DNA from: Flavobacteriales bacterium
GTDB taxonomy: Bacteria > Bacteroidota > Bacteroidia > Flavobacteriales_G > JALEGO01
Assembly (NCBI GenBank): GCA_020629755.1
Contig: JAHDCS010000001.1
Span: 1 to 64,000, forward strand
Length of the DNA stretch: 64,000 nt
Reading direction: 5' to 3'
The notes beneath the pieces are model-generated. The model searched no databases, was not told the origin of the DNA, and saw only the letters and a program-made list of their open reading frames with translations. Positions 9,789 through 17,146 of the stretch are shown piece by piece. Position 1 is the first letter of the stretch. The number at the start of each line of letters is the position of its first letter. A program made the translations under genes and the position numbers.

Positions 9789-10283
9789 ATGGCTGAGAAA
9801 ACACGAATTTTATCCTCTCAAGACATTGAGAAAAAAATAGAACGAATTTGCTACCAAATTCATGAAGAGCACTTTTTGGAAAAAGAGATTTTTCTGTATG
9901 GCATTCCTAAACGAGGCTACTTATTTGCAGAACGTATTTACAAGCAACTAAAAACTATTTCTAAAGCTAAAATTTATCTTTATAAATCGTCGATTGACTT
10001 AAAAAAAGACATCCCTGTTGTTACTTTAGAACATCCCCCCAAACAAACCGCCTCTATTGTTTTAATTGACGATGTACTAAATACAGGATATACTTTAGCG
10101 CATGTCTTTAAAGAAATTTTAAATTACAAGACAAAACGTATAAGCTCTGTAGTTTTAATTGACCGAAAGCACAGAAAGTATCCCATTAGAGCGGATATTG
10201 TTGGACTCACAATCTCTACAACAATTGAACATCACATTGAAGTCATCTTTAAAGAAGATAAAACAGAAGCTTTTTTAAGCTGA
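9789..10283 (+). CDS. Phosphoribosyltransferase-family protein (PyrR-like fold)
   Basis: 164 residues. The PRPP-binding signature appears as IVLIDDVLNTGYTL near residue 95, with a preceding YGIPKRGY flexible-loop region, as in type I phosphoribosyltransferases. This length and order resemble PyrR/uracil phosphoribosyltransferase-like proteins of Bacteroidota, but the base-recognition hood is too divergent for me to name the substrate. It begins 20 bp after the pyrophosphatase stop. An operon is plausible: PRTases release pyrophosphate, the pump's substrate, but that link is inference. It ends 5 bp before the putative promoter of the sigma gene. Confidence 0.8.
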   Translation: MAEKTRILSSQDIEKKIERICYQIHEEHFLEKEIFLYGIPKRGYLFAERIYKQLKTISKAKIYLYKSSIDLKKDIPVVTLEHPPKQTASIVLIDDVLNTGYTLAHVFKEILNYKTKRISSVVLIDRKHRKYPIRADIVGLTISTTIEHHIEVIFKEDKTEAFLS

Positions 10284-10287
10284 TTTT

Positions 10288-10315
10288 TGCATCTTTTTTG
10301 ATCTTTTTGCGTCAT
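10288..10315 (+). promoter_or_regulatory. Putative autoregulated ECF promoter of the sigma gene
   Basis: TGCATC at 10288-10293, a 16-nt T-rich spacer, then CGTCAT at 10310-10315. TGCATC-N16-CGTC recurs at 10862-10889 before the Cys-rich gene with the same spacing and a similar T-tract after TGCATC. Transcription would start just before the ATG at 10325, giving an almost leaderless mRNA. Confidence 0.5.
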
Positions 10316-10324
10316 ATTTATAGT

Positions 10325-10874
10325 ATGGATACGCATCAAATATGGAAAGAGTTTGAAAAAAACCTTTATGCTTTTATTCTATCAAGAGTTAAAAATGTTG
10401 AAAATACAAAATACAAAAGACATTTTACAAGAAGTTTTTGTCCGAATACATTTACAGATTCATACTCTAAAAGACCCGAAGAAAGTTCAGAGTTGGATTT
10501 TTCAAATCGCCAACAGGCAGATTGTAGATCATTTCAGAAACAAAAAACTTACTCAACCTTTAAGTATTTCTGAATTTGAAATAAAAGAAGATTCCCCTAA
10601 ATATTTTAAGAAGATTTGCCGTTGTTTAGAACCCTTTGCGCGTCAATTAAAACCTATTTATAGAGATGCCTTATTAGAAACGAACTTTGGAACTAGCTCA
10701 TTGAAACAATATGCTGAAAGCCATCATTTGAGTTATTCTACTGTAAAATCTAGAATTCAAAGAGCGCGAAAACAACTAAAAGAACTCTTCTCATCTTGCT
10801 GTGTATTAGCTTATAATGAAAAAGGCGAAGTATATGAAAAAAGAAATAAAGCATGTACTTGTGCATCTTTTTAA
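10325..10874 (+). CDS. SigZ-like ECF sigma factor, disrupted by a 7-bp tandem duplication
   Basis: The product can only be read as one protein by changing frame at 10404-10417. Frame 1 from the ATG at 10325 gives MDTHQIWKEFEKNLYAFILS, a normal sigma region 1.2/2.1 start. The frame continuing after the repeat gives region 2 (TKDILQEVFVRI...SWIFQIANRQIVDHFRNKK) and region 4 with the helix-turn-helix SYSTVKSRIQRARKQLK. Removing one copy of ATACAAA restores about 180 residues, near the length of SigZ (about 176). An internal ATG at 10353 opens the second frame but replaces the sigma N-terminus by out-of-frame residues. The C-terminal tail has CC, then a G-x-V-Y segment, then CTC, a cysteine-rich tail like SigZ-type sigmas; metal sensing there is inference. 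Alternatives are a pseudogene, a phase-variable gene or a sequence error. Confidence 0.75.
10404..10417 (+). repeat. 7-bp tandem duplication causing a frameshift
   Basis: ATACAAA occurs twice head to tail (10404-10410, 10411-10417) inside the sigma gene. Seven bases are not a multiple of three, so the second copy breaks the frame exactly where the two halves of the sigma protein meet. Loss of one copy by slippage would restore the gene. Confidence 0.85.
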
Positions 10875-10889
10875 TTTTTACACCGTCTA
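10862..10889 (+). promoter_or_regulatory. Putative ECF promoter of the Cys-rich miniprotein gene
   Basis: TGCATC at 10862-10867, a 16-nt spacer, CGTCTA at 10884-10889. It overlaps the last codons of the sigma gene, and the leader to the ATG at 10921 would be about 25 nt. It matches the element upstream of the sigma gene (10288-10315) in sequence and spacing, which suggests that the sigma factor drives both. Confidence 0.55.
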
Positions 10890-10920
10890 ACTTACAGATA
10901 TTAAATTAAAACCATAAATT

Positions 10921-11019
10921 ATGAATCAGTCATGCTGTAATGAAAACTGCAATTGTAACTGTGGATGCAATTGTAAATGTTCGTGTAACTGCGAATGTTG
11001 TAAAGGAAAATGTTGTTAA
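10921..11019 (+). CDS. 32-residue cysteine-rich, metallothionein-like miniprotein
   Basis: An ATG at 10921 opens 32 codons ending in TAA at 11017-11019. The peptide has 14 cysteines (positions 5, 6, 10, 12, 14, 16, 18, 20, 22, 24, 26, 27, 31, 32), mostly in strict alternation: CNCNCGCNCKCSCNCECC. Such dense CxC spacing is the hallmark of metal-thiolate proteins; binding of Zn, Cu or Cd is inference. The gene has its own putative promoter just upstream and a strong terminator 6 bp after the stop, so it looks like a real single-gene unit. No membership in a named metallothionein family is recognised. It directly follows the SigZ-like sigma gene, whose tail is also Cys-rich. Confidence 0.75.
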   Translation: MNQSCCNENCNCNCGCNCKCSCNCECCKGKCC

Positions 11020-11024
11020 ACTTT

Positions 11025-11048
11025 AGGCCCATTTATGGGCCTTTTTTT
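11025..11048 (+). terminator. Rho-independent terminator of the miniprotein gene
   Basis: AGGCCCA (11025-11031), a 4-nt loop, TGGGCCT (11036-11042), then a run of seven T to 11048. It begins 6 bp after the miniprotein stop. Confidence 0.9.
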
Positions 11049-11069
11049 GTGCCCTAGTTTAGCTTCTTT

Positions 11070-11666
11070 TTAAAAAGAATCAACCCGTACAGAACTATAC
11101 TTTTGCGCTTCTAGATATTTTAAATATAGCGGAAGCAAATAGGTGAGCTTTTTTTCTGCTTTTGTGTTTTCATGAAAAACCACAATGCTTCCTGATTTTG
11201 TTTTTTGCATTAGGCGCTTATACAAGTGCTCTTTTGTTTTGGTGGGATGAAAATCATAACTCATCAGATCCCAAAGAATAATCTTATGCTTTTTTTTTAG
11301 CTGTTTGTATGCCCCAAACCGTAGCTTCCCATAGGGTGGTCTAAAATAATAAGTGCTGAGAAAAAGCGCTCCTTTTTGAGCATTGCCTACTACTTTTTGA
11401 CTTGAGTGCTCCCATCCATGCAAATGACACCATCCATGATTTGCTACCTGATGGCCTTGTTCTTGGATTCTTTTTACAAGCTCAGGATATTGCTCAGCAT
11501 TTTTGGCTAATAAAAAAAAAGTAGCTTTTTGATTATACTTTTTTAACTCATCTAAAACAAAAGGAGTTAATACAGGGTGCGGACCATCGTCAAAGGTTAG
11601 AGCACATATTTTATGTGATGTTTTTAAGTAACAGCTTACAGAAAATACTTTTTCTAACCAACGCAT
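11070..11666 (-). CDS. Polysaccharide deacetylase family protein (NodB domain)
   Basis: 198 residues, essentially one NodB homology domain. The metal/catalytic motif is TFDDGPHP near residue 25; the second motif is seen as HQVANHGW (HxxxNH-type), and RPPYG follows near residue 108. The late motif is not obvious, but VVFHEN near the end supplies the conserved His. These enzymes remove N- or O-acyl groups from glycans such as peptidoglycan or exopolysaccharide. No clear signal peptide is seen, only a weakly hydrophobic N-terminus. It is the last gene of a leftward group and starts 21 bp after the stop of the DUF2723 gene. The substrate is unknown. Confidence 0.87.
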   Translation of the reverse strand: MRWLEKVFSVSCYLKTSHKICALTFDDGPHPVLTPFVLDELKKYNQKATFFLLAKNAEQYPELVKRIQEQGHQVANHGWCHLHGWEHSSQKVVGNAQKGALFLSTYYFRPPYGKLRFGAYKQLKKKHKIILWDLMSYDFHPTKTKEHLYKRLMQKTKSGSIVVFHENTKAEKKLTYLLPLYLKYLEAQKYSSVRVDSF

Positions 11667-11687
11667 ATATAAGCAGGCAACTGCACT

Positions 11688-14600
11688 CTATTGCATCATC
11701 CCCTGCATATCTGGGAACTTTTGTAAAAATTGTTCCATTTGGGAATTAACATCAGTAAATAAAGCCGTTAATTCCTCTACGGTGTCTTTTTGACCTGCTC
11801 TGTCTACAAAATACATGATTTGTCTAAGCATGTTATAATCTTGGCTGATGTTTTGTTTAAGCCCCTTCATCGTGTTTTTATCCGTCTCTAATAAAAATGA
11901 AAGTTCTGACGAAAATAAATCAAACATACGCTTTGCAAGCTTATTGCCTGAGGCACTATCTCCTGCTGCATAATACGACTTCATAACCGGAATCATAAAA
12001 TAATCATAAGGCACATTTTTTTCAGGCATAACTGCCAAACATTTATCTAACACTTCTTTTGCTTTTTTCTTTTTGCCTTCAGCCGCTAAGGCATCAGCTA
12101 AACGGGCAAAATTGTTTCTCAAATTCATGCACATGCGACGATTGTTTTCGTTCATATAAATTTCATGCTTATCTAATCCGCCCCATTCAAATTTATTCAT
12201 CACATTATCATACATTTTTTCAGTGTGTACGTAACCGGTTTCACGGTTTTGATTTTCTGTTTTCATAGGCACCAATCGATACGTTAGCCCTTCTATTTGA
12301 AAATGCTTATCTAAACCAATATATGCTGAAGCACCAGTCGTTATGGCGAAATAAACAGGACGCTCCCAGTTGTTATTAGCCAAAAGGTCTAAAATCATCA
12401 TATCATTTTTGAAGATATAGCTCTTGTTTAGATTCCATTCTATTTTATCTACCATTTTATCTTTAAGACGGACATCCATGGTGCCATTTTCTAGAACTTT
12501 TTGAGTATCAACCGGCAAACTTACCTTCTTGCCCGGAATAAAAAATCGATTCCCTGAAATGATTTGGTCTGCAATGCGCTTGTCTTTGACGTACTTAGCT
12601 TGCTCAGTAATCGGTTTTTTAATAAAAGACATCACATCTTTCACGTCCATAGCCTGATCGGTTAGCGGAAGTACTTGAAGGTAATCTCTAGTGCCTTGAC
12701 GATACAAGTGCTCTTCTAAGCCAAAAGGTAAGGCATCAGAGTCATAGGCTTTTCGGCTCATTTGCTCAATGTACCAGTCGGTATTTAATAAACTTAAATT
12801 ACAGACTCTTACATCTGTTCTGTATTCTTCTACCTCTTGCACATACCAAAGCGGAAAAGTATCGTTATCACCATTGGTAAATAACACGGCGTTTTTTTCA
12901 CATGAATTCAAATAGTTTTTAGCGAAATCTCTGGCTGTAAAGGTATTTGAACGATCGTGATCGTCCCAACCTTCTTTTGCCATTAGGGTAGGTACGGCTA
13001 GTAAACAAATTAAAGTTGTAGCTAAGGCTGATGGAGTTTCACTTATCAGTGTTTTGAGTTTTTCAAAAATAAACAGCACGCCCAAGCCTATCCATATAGC
13101 AAAAGCATAAAATGAGCCTGCATAAGCATAATCTCTCTCTCTTGGCTGATAGGGGTATTGGTTAAGATAAACTACAATTGCCAAACCTGTTAAAATAAAT
13201 AAAAGCGCTACTACTAACGCATCTTTTCTGTTTTTTTCAATATGATACAGTATGCCTAAAATCCCTAAAATAAGAGGTAAAAAATAAAACTTATTTAGGG
13301 CCTTATTAGAGGCCAATGTTTCAGGCAAATCAGACATATCAATACCTAAACGCATAGAGTCTATAAAGTTTATGCCAGAAATCCAGTTGCCATTCATCGC
13401 ACCGCCATGACCTTGAATATCGTTCTGACGGCCTGCAAAATTCCACATGAAGTATCTCAGGTACATCCAGTCGATTTGATAGCGCCAAAAGAATGTCAAA
13501 TTCTCGAAAAAGGTAGGCATCGGAATAGTCTCTAACTTTCCGGTTCTTGGATCATTGTATTTTTTCTTTTTGCCTTTAAAGCCAGACCACCACTTGTATT
13601 TATCGATATGGCGCTTTTCACCACTATACATTCGTGGAAAAATTGAACAAAATTCAGACGCATAATTGGGTTTAGAATTTTTCTTTTCATCAGAAATAAT
13701 ATATTTTCCGGTTGCATCGTCTTTAAAATAAACCGGGTCTCCATCTTCATAGGGCATTTGATTATCTAAAGGCGAATTAAAATAATGTCCGTATAAAAGG
13801 GGGCGGTCTCCGTATTGTTCACGATTTAAGTAAGAGAGTAAAGAGAAGACATGTTCTGGATTGTTTTCATCCATGGGTGGGTTTGCATTTGATCGAATTA
13901 CCACTAAAGCAAAAGATGAATATCCGATTAAAAGCATAAGTGTACTGAGCACAAAGGTATTTGCTAATGCATATTTAGCGTCTTTTTGTGTATACATAAT
14001 GCCGTAGGTCAATAAAGCAGCTATGAGTAAAAAGTAAATAAACACGCCCGTATGAAATGGCATGCCCATACCGTTTACAAAAAGAAGTTCAAAATACGAG
14101 GCAATGTTAACTGTCTGAGGGATGATGAATGCTTGCACAAATCCTAAAATAAGTATAGACGCCACTGCCGCTTTTACAAGGCCTGCTGTCGTTGTTTTGT
14201 ACTTTTTAAAATAATACACCATTACTATTGCCGGAATAGCCAGTAAGTTCAAAAGGTGAACCCCAATAGAGAGCCCCATTAAATAAGCAATCAGAATGAT
14301 CCATCGATTGGCATATGGCTCATCCGCCTTTGATTCCCATTTAAGTATCGCCCAAAATACCAGCGCTGTAAATAAAGAAGACATGGCATACACTTCGCCT
14401 TCAACGGCTGAAAACCAAAAGGTATCAGAAAATGTATACGCCAAAGCGCCTACAGCACCTGCGCCTAGTATGGCATAAGTCTCGCCCGAAGAAAGCACAT
14501 CAACCGCTTTACCCATCGCTTTTCTAGCCAAGTGCGTGATGGTCCAAAACAAAAATAAGATTGTAAAAGAGCTGCATAGAGCCGATAAAATATTAATCAT

Positions 14601-14822
14601 TCTAGCGGCTTCTTCCTTAGGAAAAAGGAAGGTGAAAAATCGACCTAAAAGCATAAAGAAAGGCGCTCCAGGAGGGTGCCCCACTTCTAGTTTAAAGGCT
14701 GACGCAATAAACTCCCCGCAATCCCAAAAGCTCACCGTAGGTTCAACGGTTAACACATAGGTACATGTGGCTATTAAAAAGACCAACCATCCTGTTATAT
14801 TATTTAACTTTTGGTATGACAT
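11688..14822 (-). CDS. DUF2723 polytopic membrane protein, probable GT-C-type glycosyltransferase
   Basis: 1044 residues. The N-terminal half holds about a dozen membrane helices. The first loop has the DUF2723 hallmark FWDCGEFIASAFKLEVGHPP, where the acidic residues match the position of the catalytic Asp/Glu of GT-C transferases. The middle is a large soluble part with NGDNDTFPLWYVQE, and the C-terminus has TPR-like helices ending PDMQGMMQ. Members occur in nearly all Bacteroidota and are thought to glycosylate envelope components from a lipid-linked sugar, but acceptor and sugar are not established. Its start at 14822 is followed on the left by the deacetylase gene; both could act on an envelope glycan, which is inference. 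Confidence 0.85.
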   Translation of the reverse strand: MSYQKLNNITGWLVFLIATCTYVLTVEPTVSFWDCGEFIASAFKLEVGHPPGAPFFMLLGRFFTFLFPKEEAARMINILSALCSSFTILFLFWTITHLARKAMGKAVDVLSSGETYAILGAGAVGALAYTFSDTFWFSAVEGEVYAMSSLFTALVFWAILKWESKADEPYANRWIILIAYLMGLSIGVHLLNLLAIPAIVMVYYFKKYKTTTAGLVKAAVASILILGFVQAFIIPQTVNIASYFELLFVNGMGMPFHTGVFIYFLLIAALLTYGIMYTQKDAKYALANTFVLSTLMLLIGYSSFALVVIRSNANPPMDENNPEHVFSLLSYLNREQYGDRPLLYGHYFNSPLDNQMPYEDGDPVYFKDDATGKYIISDEKKNSKPNYASEFCSIFPRMYSGEKRHIDKYKWWSGFKGKKKKYNDPRTGKLETIPMPTFFENLTFFWRYQIDWMYLRYFMWNFAGRQNDIQGHGGAMNGNWISGINFIDSMRLGIDMSDLPETLASNKALNKFYFLPLILGILGILYHIEKNRKDALVVALLFILTGLAIVVYLNQYPYQPRERDYAYAGSFYAFAIWIGLGVLFIFEKLKTLISETPSALATTLICLLAVPTLMAKEGWDDHDRSNTFTARDFAKNYLNSCEKNAVLFTNGDNDTFPLWYVQEVEEYRTDVRVCNLSLLNTDWYIEQMSRKAYDSDALPFGLEEHLYRQGTRDYLQVLPLTDQAMDVKDVMSFIKKPITEQAKYVKDKRIADQIISGNRFFIPGKKVSLPVDTQKVLENGTMDVRLKDKMVDKIEWNLNKSYIFKNDMMILDLLANNNWERPVYFAITTGASAYIGLDKHFQIEGLTYRLVPMKTENQNRETGYVHTEKMYDNVMNKFEWGGLDKHEIYMNENNRRMCMNLRNNFARLADALAAEGKKKKAKEVLDKCLAVMPEKNVPYDYFMIPVMKSYYAAGDSASGNKLAKRMFDLFSSELSFLLETDKNTMKGLKQNISQDYNMLRQIMYFVDRAGQKDTVEELTALFTDVNSQMEQFLQKFPDMQGMMQ

Positions 14823-14973
14823 ACTAAGATAAATTTTAGCGAATTTACGTATTAAAAATGATTTTAATCCTCTCTGATAAAAATCGTTTTATCTGTCATT
14901 AAAAGTAAAATAGAAAAGTCTAAAAATAGGCGCTAATATTGTTAATGAATGTTAGAAAAAAAAGACGGATTCC

Positions 14974-15588
14974 TTATGAAAAAAAGAATAAAAATGATGC
15001 CTGCACTAAAAAACCCACACAAAATCCGACATACACTTCTTTAGGCGAATGGGCCTTAAGAAAAAGTCTCGAAAACCCTACACATCCCCCCAAAAACACA
15101 CAAACTAAAAACAGCCAAGAAAGATCTAAGACAAACCGTTGATTCATAAAATAAATAGACGCACATATAGCGCCTACACCCACCAAGTGGGCACTGAGTT
15201 TAAATTTTAAATTGATTAAAAGCGTGGTCAAAAGTGTCACGCAAGCCGCCATCATAAAAAATGAAAGCAACTGCGGAAGATTTTCATGGGTTAAATTATA
15301 ATACGTGATCGCATAAAAAACAAGCGTGATTACATACGGAATAGTCCGCTGAGAGGCCTTAGAGATGTGCAAATCATCAATCATTTTTTTTTGTTTTAAA
15401 AACAACAAAAATGTGATGGGCACAAGAGCCGTGAGCAAAAAAATGAGTACCAACAATAATAGCTTCGCATCTACCGGAAGCACATGCGCTATAAAAGAGC
15501 CAAAAAGCAATAAAGCATAGCCATACACAGGTAAAAAAATAGGGTGAAACAAAACTGAAATCAGCTTAGCTAGTGATTGAAGCATCAA
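14974..15588 (-). CDS. PAP2-superfamily-like membrane protein, degenerate
   Basis: 204 residues with about six membrane segments. The C-terminal third follows the PAP2 phosphatase layout: KLSAHLVGVG stands where active enzymes have PSGH, and SRLFLKAHSPKE resembles the SRx5Hx3D motif with Asp changed to Glu. The first PAP2 motif (Kx6RP) is not seen. It may be a lipid phosphatase relative that has lost activity or changed substrate. A second ATG three bases downstream (15585) is an equally good start. It lies 6 bp after rpoN in the same direction and may be read from the rpoN transcript. Confidence 0.65.
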   Translation of the reverse strand: MMLQSLAKLISVLFHPIFLPVYGYALLLFGSFIAHVLPVDAKLLLLVLIFLLTALVPITFLLFLKQKKMIDDLHISKASQRTIPYVITLVFYAITYYNLTHENLPQLLSFFMMAACVTLLTTLLINLKFKLSAHLVGVGAICASIYFMNQRFVLDLSWLFLVCVFLGGCVGFSRLFLKAHSPKEVYVGFCVGFLVQASFLFFFS

Positions 15589-15594
15589 AACAAT

Positions 15595-17037
15595 TTACAA
15601 CACTTTTCTTAGTCGAGCAACAGGTATTTTTAATTGCTCTCGGTATTTAGCCACTGTTCGTCGTGCAATATTATAGCCTTTTTCTTTGAGGTGGCCCGCT
15701 ATTTTTTCATCGGTAATAGGTTTTTGCTTGTCTTCGCTTTGAATCAAATCTTGAAGAATTTTTTTAATCTCACGCGTTGATACTTCTTCGCCGCTGTCCG
15801 TAACAAACTTCTCTGAAAAAAATGTTTTTAAAAGAAAGGTACCATAAGGGGTTTGCACATATTTACTATTCACCACACGCGAAATCGTTGAAATATCTAA
15901 ATCTACTTTCTGTGCTATATCTTTTAAAATCATGGGTTTTAAATCGGTTTCGTCGCCCGATAAAAAATAGGCCATCTGATGATGCATAATCGCATTCATG
16001 GTAAGCTGCAAAGTGTTTTGACGTTGTTTAACTGCATCAATAAACCATTTAGCAGAATCTAGTTTTTGCTTAACAAACATAACGGCCTTTTTTTCGTCGT
16101 CAGAATGTTTGCCTTTTTTTTCTGAAAATGTTTGAAACATCTCTTTATAAGTATTATTCACGCTTAATTCAGGAATGTTTCTTTGGTTAAGTTGTAAGAC
16201 TAGCTTACCGTTATTGATGTTTAAAATGAAATCCGGAATAATTTGTTCAACTTGTTTTAAAGCATCGCTGAGTGAGTTGCCTGGTTTGGGGTTGAGTTTT
16301 AAAATTTGATCAATCGCATTTTTAAGGTCGTCTTCTGTGATGCCTAGTCGTTCTATGATTTTTTGGTAGTGCTTTTTAGTAAACGCATCAAATTCATTTT
16401 CTAAGACCAGCTTAGCGATTTTTACCCCCTCATCCACTTTTTGGCTACGCTGTAATTGCAACAGCAAACATTCTTGTAAATCTCGCGCGCCAATACCTGC
16501 CGGGTCAAATGTTTGAATGAGATGCAACACCGTTAATATTTCTTCTTCTGTCGTTTCTATATTATAGGTAAAGGCCAAATCATCGACAATAGCTTCAATG
16601 TCTCTTCTTAAGTACCCAGCATGATCTAAATTACCGATTAACACTTCTGCAATAGTTTGCTCTTCTTCACTTAAGACTTGCAAATCTAACTGAGAGAGAA
16701 TCATCTCTTGAAATGTTTTTCCGGCGGCAAAGGGGATGCTTGTCTCAGAAGGTTCTGAAGAAGATGCCCCTGAATACAGACGATACGAGGGGGTGTCTTC
16801 ATCGCCCATGTATTCATTAAAATCGAAATCTTGATCAAAATCTTGATGCTCGCTTGAAGCGTCTTCGCTATGAATAAATTCATCTAAATTTAATTCATCT
16901 AATGCTGGGTTATCTTCTAACTCTTCTTTGATACGCTGTTCTAAAGCCACCATTGGCAATTGAAGCAGCTTCATAAGCTGAATTTGCTGGGGGGATAACT
17001 TTTGAAGTAATTTTTGACTAAGTGTTTGACGCAGCAT
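15595..17037 (-). CDS. rpoN: RNA polymerase sigma-54 factor
   Basis: 480 residues. Region I begins with a Gln/Leu-rich helix (QKLSPQQIQLMKLLQLP) that contacts enhancer-binding ATPases. An acidic region II follows (about residues 50-90), then the core-binding and DNA-binding domains, and the RpoN box ARRTVAKYRE close to the C-terminus, which reads the -24 element. All family marks are present. No enhancer-binding protein gene is in the window. A GGGGGGAT octamer lies in the sequence coding LSPQQ. Confidence 0.96.
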   Translation of the reverse strand: MLRQTLSQKLLQKLSPQQIQLMKLLQLPMVALEQRIKEELEDNPALDELNLDEFIHSEDASSEHQDFDQDFDFNEYMGDEDTPSYRLYSGASSSEPSETSIPFAAGKTFQEMILSQLDLQVLSEEEQTIAEVLIGNLDHAGYLRRDIEAIVDDLAFTYNIETTEEEILTVLHLIQTFDPAGIGARDLQECLLLQLQRSQKVDEGVKIAKLVLENEFDAFTKKHYQKIIERLGITEDDLKNAIDQILKLNPKPGNSLSDALKQVEQIIPDFILNINNGKLVLQLNQRNIPELSVNNTYKEMFQTFSEKKGKHSDDEKKAVMFVKQKLDSAKWFIDAVKQRQNTLQLTMNAIMHHQMAYFLSGDETDLKPMILKDIAQKVDLDISTISRVVNSKYVQTPYGTFLLKTFFSEKFVTDSGEEVSTREIKKILQDLIQSEDKQKPITDEKIAGHLKEKGYNIARRTVAKYREQLKIPVARLRKVL

Positions 17038-17146
17038 AATTGACTATTTTGTTCTACATGTGTATTAACAAGTGTTTTGTATTACGAGAGGATATGATTT
17101 AAGGTTCTAAAAACAGTTGTTTTTTACCCATAATATGACATTAAAT

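Noticed and set aside
10400-10420. Programmed ribosomal frameshift in the sigma gene
   Set aside because: No slippery heptamer with a stop or stimulatory structure is seen; the tandem ATACAAA copies explain the shift more simply.
10298-10573. A 91-codon frame from a TTG at 10298
   Set aside because: Its first codons lie on the promoter element, and after 10417 it reads sigma-coding DNA out of frame; only its part from the ATG at 10325 to about 10404 is real.
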